A stretch of DNA of 64,000 bases from JAWLAT01 sp041395325. GTDB taxonomy: Bacteria; Pseudomonadota; Gammaproteobacteria; Xanthomonadales; SZUA-5. The DNA lies in assembly GCA_041395325.1 (NCBI GenBank), contig JAWLAT010000006.1:154971-218970 (forward strand), written 5' to 3'. Shown piece by piece: positions 8,301 through 16,295 of the stretch. A model generated the notes under the pieces. The model did not search any database and was not told the DNA's origin. It saw nothing but the letters and a program-made list of their open reading frames with translations. Numbering within the stretch: the first letter of the stretch is position 1; each line of letters starts with the position of its first letter. Made by a program: the position numbers and the translations under genes.

Positions 8301-10320
8301 CGCCTCGGGCGGCAGCAAGGGCTATGACCACAAGAAGATGGGCATCACCGCCCGCGGCGCCTGGGAGAGCGTCAAACGCCACTTCCGCGCGTTGGGCAAA
8401 GACTGTCAGAACGAGGCCTTCACTTGCGTGGGCGTCGGCGACATGTCTGGCGACGTCTTCGGCAACGGCATGCTGCTGTCGCGTCACATCAAGCTGCTGG
8501 CCGCATTCGACCACCGCCACATCTTCCTCGATCCGACACCCGACGTGGCTGCCAGCTACGCCGAGCGAGAGCGCATGTTTGCCCTGCCCCGCTCCAGCTG
8601 GGATGACTACGATCGCAAGCTGATCTCGGCCGGCGGCGGGATATTTCCCCGCAGCGCCAAGGTGATCACGCTCAGTCCGCAGATTCGTGCGGTGCTCGAC
8701 ATCGAAGCAGAGCAGCTGTCACCGGTCGAACTGATTCGCGCCATTCTCGGTGCGCCAGTGGAACTGCTGTGGAATGGCGGCATCGGCACCTACGTCAAGG
8801 CCGAGTCCGAAACCAACGCCGACGTGGGCGACCGCGCCAACAACGCCAATCGACTCAACGGCAACCAGCTGCGCTGCAAGATTGTCGGCGAGGGCGGCAA
8901 TCTCGGTCTGACTCAGCGCGGTCGCATCGAAGCCGCTCAGTCTGGCGTGCTGCTGAACACCGACGCCATCGACAACTCGGCTGGCGTCGATACCTCCGAC
9001 CACGAGGTCAACATCAAGATCCTGCTCAATCTGGCGATCGCAGGCGGCGCACTGGCGCCGGGCGAGCGCGATGATCTGCTGGTCGCGATGACTGACGAAG
9101 TGGCCGATCTGGTCATCTTCGACAACTACCGACAGAACCTGGCGATCAGTCTGATGCGGGCCCTGAGCATCGATCGCATCGGCGCCAAGCAACATTTCGT
9201 GCGCTGGCTGGAACAACAGGGCCTGCTCGACCGCCAGCTGGAATTCCTGCCGTCGGAAGAAGAATTCAATGAACGCCGGGCCCGTGGCCTGGGCCTGACT
9301 CGACCGGAACTGGCCGTGCTGCTGGCTTACAGCAAGATTCACGCCTACAACAGCCTGCTGGACTCCGCCGTGCCGGAAGATCCCTACCTGTCGAAGGAGC
9401 TGGCGCTGTATTTCCCGACGCCGCTGCGCGAGCGCTTCGCCAACGAGATGCAAGCCCATCCCTTGCGGCGCGAGATCATCGCCACGCAGGTGACCAACTC
9501 GATGGTCAACCGCATGGGCGCCACCTTTGTATTGCGGATGCAGGAGGACACGGGCCAGAGCGTCGCCGAGGTAGCCAAGGCCTACACGATTGCCCGCGAG
9601 GTCCTGCGTGCTCGTGAACTGTGGGCGGAGATCGATCGGCTCGGCGACAGCGTCGACTTTCATCGACAGATCGACCTGCTGCTGCGCATCTGGAATCTGA
9701 TGCGCAACATGACGCGCTGGCTGCTCAACGCGCCCGGTGCGGCCAGCGACATCGCGCAGAGTGTCGAGCGCTATACCGGCGGATTCGAACAGCTGCTGCA
9801 GGTGCTGCCGCGCGCGGTCAGCAAGGCCGACGCCGTGCAGTTCCAGAATGAGAACCGGGCCTTGCAGAGCCTGGGATACAGCGAGGCTTTCGCCCAGATC
9901 ATCAGTCAGCTGCCGGCGCTGGTGGCGGCCTTCGACATCATCGAGGTGGCCTTCGAACTGGATTGCCAGGTCGAGCGTGCCGCCAAGGCCTACTTCAGCA
10001 TCGGCGAACAACTGCATCTGAAGTGGCTGGCCGAACAGATCGAGAAGCTGCCGGTCGAAGGCCGCTGGCACGCGCACGCTCGCGGCGTGCTGCGCGACGA
10101 ACTATACGCGCAGCACCGCACGCTGACGGCGCAGGCGTTGCGTCGCTGCAGCAAGCCCAAACAGGATCCGTTGCAGGCCTGGGCCGAAGGTCGCGAATCG
10201 GCGCTCAGCTATACCCAGACGATGTTCGGTGAGATGCATGCGCTGGTCAGCATGGACTATCCCACGGTCTCCGTGGGTGTCCGCCGCCTGAGCCAGCTTG
10301 TCGCGATTGGCGCCGCCTGA
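5395..10320 (+). CDS. gdhB: NAD-specific glutamate dehydrogenase, large (180-kDa class)
   Basis: Oxidises glutamate to 2-oxoglutarate and ammonia with NAD. About 1641 residues: a long N-terminal regulatory part with ACT-like segments (for example DDMPFLVDTVAMVVAQHGG), then the dehydrogenase core near residues 800-1250 with GLRWSDRREDFRTEVLGLMK, NTVIVPVGAKGGFV, GVGDMSGDVFGNGMLLS and KIVGEGGNLGLTQRGR, then a helical C-terminal part. The frame is open from GTG 5329, but ATG 5395 (MAQARDAS) matches a more usual beginning. It is monocistronic in appearance or forms a short unit with the VOC gene 10 bases downstream. The family is known from Pseudomonas and Xanthomonas. Confidence 0.96.
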   Translation: MAQARDASASAHLEAILAELKSLCSGPKLREAESFARLLLGRLPDEELDGQTAADWAGLCVHLLRLFRDRPRGQSLVRVYNPSHDEHGYECAHTVIEILNDDMPFLVDTVAMVVAQHGGLVHLTLHPVVPVARDPGGHVLSFGGNEAGRESVIHLQIERQAEPEVLQALQDGVNGALRDVKSCVADFVPMRDRLMGIAAELSQRELPHDRAYVEECVAFLRWIADNHFTFLGYREYHTENDTETPTLRAVQGSGLGILRTDESKLPARALSSLAARELEPDALPDLVILSRTNARSSVHRPGYMDYIGIIAFDADGKPVGEQRFLGLYTSNAYTFHILDLPLVRRKTEAVLARSGLSRSGHGGKALLHILETLPRDELFQATAEELHATAVGIFHLQERQRTRLFIRRDRYGRFLSCLVFVPRDRMTQDNRQRIEALLKRSFQGERADSQILVGESMLARLHVVIRPKSPEQPKVEVRELEAKIAQIVRNWQDELRDILVQRHGEAKGLKLANRFGKALPGGYIEEVTPQIAAQDVEAAASLRDHDDIRLSLYRPRRKTDTLRFKLFKFGGTIALSDALPMLENMGFRALSEHPYAMSLGSLTIWIQDFDIEPLDGLTLDMESAREPVQQAFEQIWRGRAENDPLNRLIIAARLDWRQVTVLRGYLRCLLQTDFTYSQAYMERTLCAHPLVSRLLVDLFEARFDPDREDNAANESQRKRFQRDLEALLTGDPEGPALAERWSALRSEDRDSQIRELNGVLREELERVASLDEDRILRAFRQIIMATLRTNYFQLEDGRSKDYVAYKLDCALVPNLPKPLPYREIFVYSPRVEGVHLRGGPVARGGLRWSDRREDFRTEVLGLMKAQMVKNTVIVPVGAKGGFVVKQPPASQDREAFMAEGVACYRIFINGLLDVTDNLDGGRIVPPSRVVRHDPDDSYLVVAADKGTATFSDIANAISGEHGFWMGDAFASGGSKGYDHKKMGITARGAWESVKRHFRALGKDCQNEAFTCVGVGDMSGDVFGNGMLLSRHIKLLAAFDHRHIFLDPTPDVAASYAERERMFALPRSSWDDYDRKLISAGGGIFPRSAKVITLSPQIRAVLDIEAEQLSPVELIRAILGAPVELLWNGGIGTYVKAESETNADVGDRANNANRLNGNQLRCKIVGEGGNLGLTQRGRIEAAQSGVLLNTDAIDNSAGVDTSDHEVNIKILLNLAIAGGALAPGERDDLLVAMTDEVADLVIFDNYRQNLAISLMRALSIDRIGAKQHFVRWLEQQGLLDRQLEFLPSEEEFNERRARGLGLTRPELAVLLAYSKIHAYNSLLDSAVPEDPYLSKELALYFPTPLRERFANEMQAHPLRREIIATQVTNSMVNRMGATFVLRMQEDTGQSVAEVAKAYTIAREVLRARELWAEIDRLGDSVDFHRQIDLLLRIWNLMRNMTRWLLNAPGAASDIAQSVERYTGGFEQLLQVLPRAVSKADAVQFQNENRALQSLGYSEAFAQIISQLPALVAAFDIIEVAFELDCQVERAAKAYFSIGEQLHLKWLAEQIEKLPVEGRWHAHARGVLRDELYAQHRTLTAQALRRCSKPKQDPLQAWAEGRESALSYTQTMFGEMHALVSMDYPTVSVGVRRLSQLVAIGAA

Positions 10321-10330
10321 GGAAGCCGCG

Positions 10331-10711
10331 ATGCACCGTAGTCGATTGAGCGGCTTCATCATCGACTGTCAGACCGACGACCTGCCCAGCGCCGCCGACT
10401 TCTGGTCGGCGGCACTGGGGATGCCATCCGAGCCATTGCCGGCCGAGGAAGGGGATCGCTATGTGCGGCTGCGGGATCCGGAGCAGCGCCTCCACATCGA
10501 AGTTCAGCGCGTCACCCACCCGAGCCGGGTTCATCTGGACATCGAGACGGACGACATTGAAGCCGAAGTCACTCGCCTGCGTGCCCTCGGCGCGCGTGAG
10601 GTCCAGCGGGTGCACAGCTGGTGTGTCATGGAAGCGCCGACCGGACAGCGCTTCTGCGTGGTACTGGCCAGACCCGGCACTCTCGAGCAAGGGGCCAATG
10701 ACTGGACTTAG
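10331..10711 (+). CDS. VOC family (glyoxalase-like) protein
   Basis: A 126-residue single-domain protein. The fold pattern of VOC proteins is clear: LSGFIIDCQTDDLPSAADFW, ALGMP, YVRLRDPEQRLHIEVQRV, VHLDIETDDIEAEVTRLRALGA and a closing MEAPTGQRFCVVLARPG. The ATG at 10331 is preceded by GAGGAAG at 10319-10325, so the upstream in-frame start at 10298, inside gdhB, is unlikely. It lies 10 bases after the glutamate dehydrogenase stop and is probably co-transcribed. Substrate unknown. It resembles the Glyoxalase_6 subgroup, which is often of undefined function. Confidence 0.85.
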   Translation: MHRSRLSGFIIDCQTDDLPSAADFWSAALGMPSEPLPAEEGDRYVRLRDPEQRLHIEVQRVTHPSRVHLDIETDDIEAEVTRLRALGAREVQRVHSWCVMEAPTGQRFCVVLARPGTLEQGANDWT

Positions 10712-11080
10712 CACCCGCTGAGAGAACTTTCACCGGGATGGCAGTTCCGGCCCACATTGTCGTTGCAGCAAGCGGCCCGGTCTATTCGGAGTACCTCTGG
10801 CGTCAACCTCATGACGACGGGCTCAATTGGGCTCCATTTGCTGCCAGAAAAGCAGCCATTCTGAATGGCTGCCAACGGCAACCTGCAAGCACCTCGCAGC
10901 CCCCAATCCGGACCCCTTGAGCATTGCGCTGCAGTGCAGCAAGAAGCTAGACTTGGTCGCGGAAACACCGCCCAAACCCACGGTTTTTCGTGGATTTCAT
11001 GTTAGTCTCTCAAGTCGCTCTGGGCACGGGGCGACGGGAGGCTTTTTGTCGTCCCCAGCTGGAGAATTCAAGGAGCTACC
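10712..11080. other. Intergenic region upstream of ndk
   Basis: A 369-base stretch with no convincing gene. Short open frames here have no ribosome site and no recognisable protein. The last 55 bases hold a hairpin at 11028-11056 and the ndk ribosome site AAGGAG at 11070-11075. An ndk promoter should lie near 10960-11010, but I see no confident -35/-10 pair. Confidence 0.5.
11028..11056 (+). promoter_or_regulatory. Hairpin in the ndk leader
   Basis: GGGGCGAC at 11028-11035 can pair with GTCG (11048-11051) and CCCC (11053-11056), with one bulged T at 11052 and a 12-base loop ending in five T. It ends 13 bases before the ndk ribosome site. The T run is in the loop, not after the stem, so it is not a standard terminator. 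It may only stabilise the leader. Confidence 0.35.
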
Positions 11081-11509
11081 ATGGCGCTGCAGCGCACTTT
11101 GTCCATTATCAAGCCCGATGCCGTGGCCAAGAACGTCATCGGCCAGATCATCGCGCGTTTCGAGTCCGCCGGCCTGAAAGTCATTGGCGCACGCTTGCAA
11201 CAACTGTCGCTGGCGGAAGCTGAAGGTTTTTATGCCGTTCATCGTGAGCGTCCGTTCTTTGCTGATCTGTGCCGCTACATGAGCTCTGGTCCAGTGCTGG
11301 TACAGGTCCTGGAAGGCGATGACGCGATTGCCAAGAATCGCGATCTGATGGGCGCCACCGATCCGGCCAAGGCGGCCGCCGGCACCATCCGCGCCGACTT
11401 CGCCACCAGCATCGAAGCCAACGCCGTTCATGGTTCCGACGCGCCGGAAACGGCGGCGGTCGAGATCGCCTACTTCTTCGCTTCCAGCGAGCTGTGCCCG
11501 CGCAGCTGA
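11081..11509 (+). CDS. ndk: Nucleoside diphosphate kinase
   Basis: Transfers the terminal phosphate of ATP to nucleoside diphosphates through a phosphohistidine. 142 residues, full length. [14 protein letters not shown] at the N-terminus, [29 protein letters not shown] and the active-site [10 protein letters not shown] with H117 are all intact. ATG at 11081 follows AAGGAG at 11070-11075. It heads the forward run into rlmN (15-base gap), the usual neighbour in Xanthomonadales. Confidence 0.98.
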   Translation: MALQRTLSIIKPDAVAKNVIGQIIARFESAGLKVIGARLQQLSLAEAEGFYAVHRERPFFADLCRYMSSGPVLVQVLEGDDAIAKNRDLMGATDPAKAAAGTIRADFATSIEANAVHGSDAPETAAVEIAYFFASSELCPRS

Positions 11510-11524
11510 GACCGGTTCGACGCA

Positions 11525-12652
11525 ATGACCACGCCCGATTCCCGCACCAATCTGCTCGACCTCGATCGCGAGGGGCTGCGGGCATTCTTTGTCGGGTTGG
11601 GTGAAAAGCCCTTCCGCGGTGATCAGGTCATGAAATGGATCTATCACCGCGGTGCGGCCGATTTCGACAGCATGAGCGATCTCGGCAAGGCACTGCGAAC
11701 GCGGCTGGCCGAGGTGGCTGAAATCAAGCCGCCGCAGGTTGGGGCTGAGCAGATCTCCACCGACGGCACCCGCAAGTGGCGCATTGATGTGCGCGGCGGT
11801 GCCGTGGAGACGGTCTACATCCCTGAACCAACCCGGGGCACCCTCTGCGTCTCATCGCAGATCGGTTGCATGCTGAACTGCACCTTCTGTTCCACGGCCA
11901 CCCAGGGTTTCCAGCGCAACCTCAGCACGGCCGAGATCATCGGGCAGGTGTGGCTGGCCGCTCAGGCGTTGGGCCACGACGCCAAGACCAATCGCCGGAT
12001 CACCAACGTGGTGTTGATGGGCATGGGCGAACCCCTGCTCAACTTCGACAATGTGGTGCGCGCCATGTCGTTGATGCGCGACGACCTGGGTTTCGGACTG
12101 GCCAACAAGCGCGTGACGCTGAGTACGGCCGGATTGGTGCCGGGTATCGACCAGTTGTCGGAAGCCTCCGATGTCAGTCTGGCCGTCTCCCTGCATGCGC
12201 CAGTAGACGAATTGCGCAATGAGCTGGTGCCGTTGAATCGCAAGTACCCCATTGCCGAGCTGATGGCGGCATGCGAGCGCTATCTGCGCACACGCCCCCG
12301 GGCCAACGTCACCTTCGAGTACACGCTGCTGAAGGGCATCAATGACGACCTGAAGCTGGCCGACCGACTGGTCAAGTTGCTGCGCCGGCTGCCCTCGAAG
12401 CTGAATCTGATTCCCTTCAACCCCTTCCCTGGCACCAGCTACGAGTGCTCGGATGAACCTGCGATTCGGGCCTTTCAGGAACGGATCATGGCTCAGGGCG
12501 TGATTGCCACGGTCCGACGCACACGTGGACAGGACATCGACGCCGCCTGCGGTCAATTGGTGGGTCAGGTCGCCGATCGGACCCGTCGGCAGCGCGAGCA
12601 CCTGGCAAGACTCGCCCAGGATGAGTTGACCACCGTGGAGTCTGCCGCGTGA
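11525..12652 (+). CDS. rlmN: Dual-specificity rRNA/tRNA C2-methyladenosine methyltransferase RlmN
   Basis: Radical-SAM enzyme that methylates A2503 of 23S rRNA and A37 of some tRNAs. 375 residues. The cluster motif CxxxCxxC is C115, C119 and C122 ([12 protein letters not shown]). The methyl-carrying C-terminal Cys is C342 in DIDAACGQL. Other family segments are [31 protein letters not shown] and [15 protein letters not shown]. Its stop overlaps the pilF start as GTGA at 12649-12652, suggesting translational coupling. Confidence 0.98.
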   Translation: MTTPDSRTNLLDLDREGLRAFFVGLGEKPFRGDQVMKWIYHRGAADFDSMSDLGKALRTRLAEVAEIKPPQVGAEQISTDGTRKWRIDVRGGAVETVYIPEPTRGTLCVSSQIGCMLNCTFCSTATQGFQRNLSTAEIIGQVWLAAQALGHDAKTNRRITNVVLMGMGEPLLNFDNVVRAMSLMRDDLGFGLANKRVTLSTAGLVPGIDQLSEASDVSLAVSLHAPVDELRNELVPLNRKYPIAELMAACERYLRTRPRANVTFEYTLLKGINDDLKLADRLVKLLRRLPSKLNLIPFNPFPGTSYECSDEPAIRAFQERIMAQGVIATVRRTRGQDIDAACGQLVGQVADRTRRQREHLARLAQDELTTVESAA

Positions 12653-13428
12653 GGCGCCGCCTTGGCATCGTTGTTGTTCTGCTGCACCTGCTCCTTGCCA
12701 GCAGCTGTGCGGTCGATGGTTCCGCCGGCTATGTCTCGCCGCGTGGCGACGCCAGTCCCCAGCGCCGCAAGGCCGCCAATGTGCAGGTCAGTCTGGCACG
12801 CGGCTATATGGAACAGGGACGACTCGAAGTTGCACTGGAGAAGCTGAAACGGGCCATAACGCTGGATGCCCGCTCAGCACCTGCCTACTCCATGCTCGGT
12901 TTGTTGTACGAGCGAATCAACGATCCATTGTTGGCCGAGCAGAACTATCGTCAGGCCGTCCTTATCGACCCCACCTCGGGCGACATGAACAACAACCTCG
13001 GCGGATTCCTCTGTCGGTCGGGCAAAGCCGAAGAATCGCTGCAGTATTTCGACAAGGCGGTGCAGGATCCATTTTACGGAACGCCGCAGGCGGCGCTGGC
13101 CAACGCTGGCCTGTGCGCCCGCTCGGTCCATCGCAGTGAACTCGCGGAAGGCTATTTTCGCCGCGCCCTTCAGCGAGACCCCAACTTTCCAGCTGCCTTG
13201 CTGCCGATGGCCGCCATCCTCCATCGCAACGGCGAGCACCTGCGTGCGAGGGCATTCGCGCAGCGTTACGAAGCGGCGCAGGGTGAGAACGCCGAATTTC
13301 TCGCGTTGGCCGTGGAAATCGAGCATGCGCTAGGTGACGAGCGAGCCGCGAGCGACTACGCTTCGCGCCTGCTGGGCCGGTACCCGGATTCGACCGAAGC
13401 GCGTCAGCTGAAGGAGAAGCAGCCATGA
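12649..13428 (+). CDS. pilW: Type IV pilus biogenesis lipoprotein PilF/PilW
   Basis: Pilotin-like TPR lipoprotein that helps assemble the PilQ secretin in the outer membrane. 259 residues with an N-terminal lipobox LASSC (C20). TPR repeats run from about residue 45 to 230: [40 protein letters not shown] and [20 protein letters not shown]. It starts with GTG 12649 inside the rlmN stop and ends four bases into the next gene (ATGA at 13425-13428). This order, rlmN-pilF-rodZ, is conserved in gammaproteobacteria. Confidence 0.93.
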   Translation: MRRRLGIVVVLLHLLLASSCAVDGSAGYVSPRGDASPQRRKAANVQVSLARGYMEQGRLEVALEKLKRAITLDARSAPAYSMLGLLYERINDPLLAEQNYRQAVLIDPTSGDMNNNLGGFLCRSGKAEESLQYFDKAVQDPFYGTPQAALANAGLCARSVHRSELAEGYFRRALQRDPNFPAALLPMAAILHRNGEHLRARAFAQRYEAAQGENAEFLALAVEIEHALGDERAASDYASRLLGRYPDSTEARQLKEKQP

Positions 13429-14348
13429 GCATGGAACAGCTCGACCATCACGACGCACATTCGACCAACGCCTCGGCCGAAGGCCTTGGCGCTTGGCTGA
13501 AGCAGGCACGTCTGCAAGCCGGCTTGTCGGTGGAAGATGTGGCCCGTGCGCTGAAGCTGTCCGGATCGACCGTTCAGGATATGGAGCGCGATCAGACCCA
13601 GCACATCGGCGCACCCATCTATTACAAGGGCTTCGTCCGCGCCTATGGCAAGCTGCTCGATCTGCCCACCGTGGCGTTGGAACGGCGACTGAGTGCGCTG
13701 GTTGACAGCGACCCGGAACCGCAAATCGCCCAAGGCACCGCGCCGGTTCGGCGCAACCGCTGGATGGAGCGCTACACCTGGGTTGCCAGCTACGTGGTGG
13801 GCACCGCCCTGTTGTTGCCACTGCTCTATTGGCTGGTCAGCAACGATCCTGCCGCACCCAGCGGTCAGTCAGACGCAACGATGGTCGCAGAGCAGCCGTC
13901 TGCCGGCAGCGGACCCGCGTCGACCGACGCCAGCGTTGAAACAGCGGTTGCCCCGTCGGCGATCCCGGCCACCTCGGCAGCGCCGGACGAGGAAGCCTAC
14001 GGTGCGCCGGTCACGGCTTCCTTGACGCCATTTGGTTTGGGTCGCGGTGCCACCGCGCCCGCCGGCGCTGGATCCGATCGTGTGCAGCTAACCCTCGCTG
14101 CACCGAGTTGGGTGTCGGTAGAGGATGCGCGAGGCGAGCGTCTCATTTATCGTACGCTCGCCGCGGGCAGCCATGAGCTTGAAGGCAACTGGCCGCTTCG
14201 AGTGCGCATTGGCAACGCCGCGCGCGCCGAGTTGTTCATCGACGGTCAAGCGCTCACGCTGGAACCTTTCATCCGCGGCAACGTGGCAGACCTGGCGCTG
14301 CTGCAAGGATCCAATGGCATCCAGGCCGAGCGACCCGTCGCCGACTGA
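13425..14348 (+). CDS. rodZ: RodZ-like helix-turn-helix membrane protein
   Basis: Links the MreB cytoskeleton to the cell-wall elongation machinery in the inner membrane. 307 residues: an Xre-type HTH near residues 22-80 (LGAWLKQARLQAGLSVEDVA, KLSGSTVQDMERD, YYKGFVRAYGKLLDL), one transmembrane helix near 118-137 (VASYVVGTALLLPLLYWL), a Ser/Ala/Pro-rich linker and a C-terminal beta domain from about 220 (LTLAAPSWVSVEDARGERL). ATG overlaps the pilF stop. In many relatives ispG and hisS come next; here yfgM follows after 61 bases. Confidence 0.88.
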   Translation: MSMEQLDHHDAHSTNASAEGLGAWLKQARLQAGLSVEDVARALKLSGSTVQDMERDQTQHIGAPIYYKGFVRAYGKLLDLPTVALERRLSALVDSDPEPQIAQGTAPVRRNRWMERYTWVASYVVGTALLLPLLYWLVSNDPAAPSGQSDATMVAEQPSAGSGPASTDASVETAVAPSAIPATSAAPDEEAYGAPVTASLTPFGLGRGATAPAGAGSDRVQLTLAAPSWVSVEDARGERLIYRTLAAGSHELEGNWPLRVRIGNAARAELFIDGQALTLEPFIRGNVADLALLQGSNGIQAERPVAD

Positions 14349-14409
14349 ATCTCTCTTTCGGTCGTTGCGCTCGCAATCACCGACGATCGACAAACGGAAT
14401 CGATAGACC

Positions 14410-15132
14410 ATGGCAGAAGAAGTACTTGACGCTCACGAACAGGGCGAAGCGGTTCGCAAATGGCTGCAGAACAACGGCTCATCCATCCTGATCGGCGTCG
14501 CGGTCGGTCTGGCGGCGCTGTTCGGCTATCAGCGGTGGCAAGACTCCAAGCTCAGCCACGCTGGGGAAGCCATGTTGCAGTTCCAACAGCTGCAAAGTGC
14601 GGCCGAATCGGACCCGGCTGGCTTTGAGGCCTACCTGGGCGCGCTGAGCGACTCGTACAAGGACACCCCGTATGGTGCCCTGGCGTTGATGGCCGATGCC
14701 GAGCGCAAGCTGCAGGCCGGCGACAATCAGGCGGCCGTCGCTGCCCTACGTCAAGCAGCTGACGTGGGACAACCGGAAAGTGTCGCGAACGTCGCTCGCC
14801 TGCGACTGGCTCGCGCGCTGATCGCCTCGGGCGATGTCGATGAGGCGCTGCGCCAGCTCGACCGCACCAGCAAGGATGGCTTCAAGGCACTCCGCGCCGA
14901 GCTCCGAGGTGACGCCCTGCTCGCCAAGGGCGACAGTGACGCCGCTCGCACGGCCTATGAGGAAGCGCTCAGTCATCTCGATGTCGGCGCCATGGGCCGC
15001 AACATCGTGGAAATCAAGATGGCCAACGCTGGAACCGTCGCCGCCGCCCCCGCTGTACCGGAGATGCCGGCAGAGGTGGCACCGGCCCCGGAAACGCCGG
15101 CCGAGACGACCTCCGAAGGGGCCAGTTCATGA
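14410..15132 (+). CDS. yfgM: YfgM-like tetratricopeptide membrane protein
   Basis: Ancillary subunit of the SecYEG translocon, thought to hand periplasmic proteins to chaperones. 240 residues. The N-terminus has the family pattern EQGEAVRKWLQNNGSSILIG and one transmembrane helix near 27-42. A periplasmic TPR-like domain follows (GALALMADAERKLQAGDNQA, ALIASGDVDEALRQLDR). It ends in a Pro/Ala/Glu-rich tail of about 40 residues. Its stop overlaps the bamB ATG (15129). The yfgM-bamB-der trio is a conserved gene set. Confidence 0.9.
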   Translation: MAEEVLDAHEQGEAVRKWLQNNGSSILIGVAVGLAALFGYQRWQDSKLSHAGEAMLQFQQLQSAAESDPAGFEAYLGALSDSYKDTPYGALALMADAERKLQAGDNQAAVAALRQAADVGQPESVANVARLRLARALIASGDVDEALRQLDRTSKDGFKALRAELRGDALLAKGDSDAARTAYEEALSHLDVGAMGRNIVEIKMANAGTVAAAPAVPEMPAEVAPAPETPAETTSEGASS

Positions 15133-16292
15133 GCCGCAGCCTGCGCCTGACCCTGCTGGCCGTGTTGGCCGGCAGTCTGCTGCAGACCGGCTGTGACAGC
15201 TTCAAGAGCTCCAAGGACAATGTCGACCCGCCAACTGAACTTGTCGACCTGACCAGCGCCCGTTCCGTCAACCGACTGTGGTCAGCCAAGGCCGGCCCGG
15301 GTGCAGCTCGACAGGGTGGACGGCTGGCTCCGGCTGTCGCCGACGGCACTGTATACGTCGCTTCAGTGGAAGGCACCCTCAGTGCATTCGATGCCAGCAG
15401 CGGCCGACTGCGCTGGAAGATCGACACCGAGCAGCCGCTCGCCGGTGGTCCTGCCGCGGCCGACGGTCTGGTCGTCGTTGGCAGTCTGGAAGGGCAGTTG
15501 CTCGCCTTCGACACCGAGGGTAACCCCCGCTGGGATGCGCAGCTGTCATCCGAAGTGATCGGCGCCCCGGCGATCGCCCGTGGCATGGTGGTCGCGCAGG
15601 CCAATGATGGTCGGACCTACGCTTTCGATCAGGACAGCGGTGAGGCACGCTGGTTGCTCGATCGCGCGGTACCGACGCTGAGCCTGCGTGGCACCGCTAC
15701 TCCGCTCATCGGCGAGGGCTCCACTTTCATTGGTCAGGCCAACGGCAAGCTCACCGCAGTCGCCAATCTCGATGGTGGCGTCGAGTGGGAGTATGCAGTC
15801 GGCACTGCAGATGGCCGCAATGACCTCGAACGCATGGTGGATGTCGACGGCCGGATGCTGCTGATCCAGGGTGATCTCTACGCCATCGGCTACGGAGCTC
15901 AGGTGGCCGCCTTGGCCAGCGAGTCCGGCCGCGTGCTGTGGAGCCGCGACATGTCGTCCTACAGCGGTCTTGATCTGGCCGGAAGCAGCTTGTTTACCAC
16001 GACCAGTGATGGCGAAGTGTTGGGCATGGCGACCCGCTCTGGCAGCGTGCTGTGGAAGCAGGAAGCGCTGAAATTTCGCTTTCTGAGCACGCCGGTCGTC
16101 CACGGCAGTCTGCTGGCGGTTGGTGACTATGAAGGTTATGTGCACTGGTTGGACCAGGAATCAGGCGAGATAGTCGCTCGCGCCCGTGCCGGCAAGAAAG
16201 GCATCCGCTCTGCTCCGCGCGTGGTTGACGACGTGCTGTACGTCCTCGATCTGGACGGAACACTCTCCGCTTTCGCTGCACCCGGCGGCTGA
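15129..16292 (+). CDS. bamB: Outer-membrane protein assembly factor BamB
   Basis: Lipoprotein of the BAM complex that binds BamA and aids beta-barrel insertion. 387 residues. Signal peptide with lipobox LQTGC (C22). The rest is an eight-bladed PQQ-type propeller with repeats such as VYVASVEGTLSAFDASSGRL, LVVVGSLEGQLLAFD and LYVLDLDGTLSAFAAPGG. Length and start agree with the family. Translationally coupled to yfgM and three bases ahead of der. Confidence 0.96.
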   Translation: MSRSLRLTLLAVLAGSLLQTGCDSFKSSKDNVDPPTELVDLTSARSVNRLWSAKAGPGAARQGGRLAPAVADGTVYVASVEGTLSAFDASSGRLRWKIDTEQPLAGGPAAADGLVVVGSLEGQLLAFDTEGNPRWDAQLSSEVIGAPAIARGMVVAQANDGRTYAFDQDSGEARWLLDRAVPTLSLRGTATPLIGEGSTFIGQANGKLTAVANLDGGVEWEYAVGTADGRNDLERMVDVDGRMLLIQGDLYAIGYGAQVAALASESGRVLWSRDMSSYSGLDLAGSSLFTTTSDGEVLGMATRSGSVLWKQEALKFRFLSTPVVHGSLLAVGDYEGYVHWLDQESGEIVARARAGKKGIRSAPRVVDDVLYVLDLDGTLSAFAAPGG

Positions 16293-16295
16293 ACC

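Noticed and set aside
7186..10077. Two long minus-strand open frames inside gdhB
   Set aside because: They lie fully opposite the glutamate dehydrogenase core, contain no domain, and follow from third-position GC bias.
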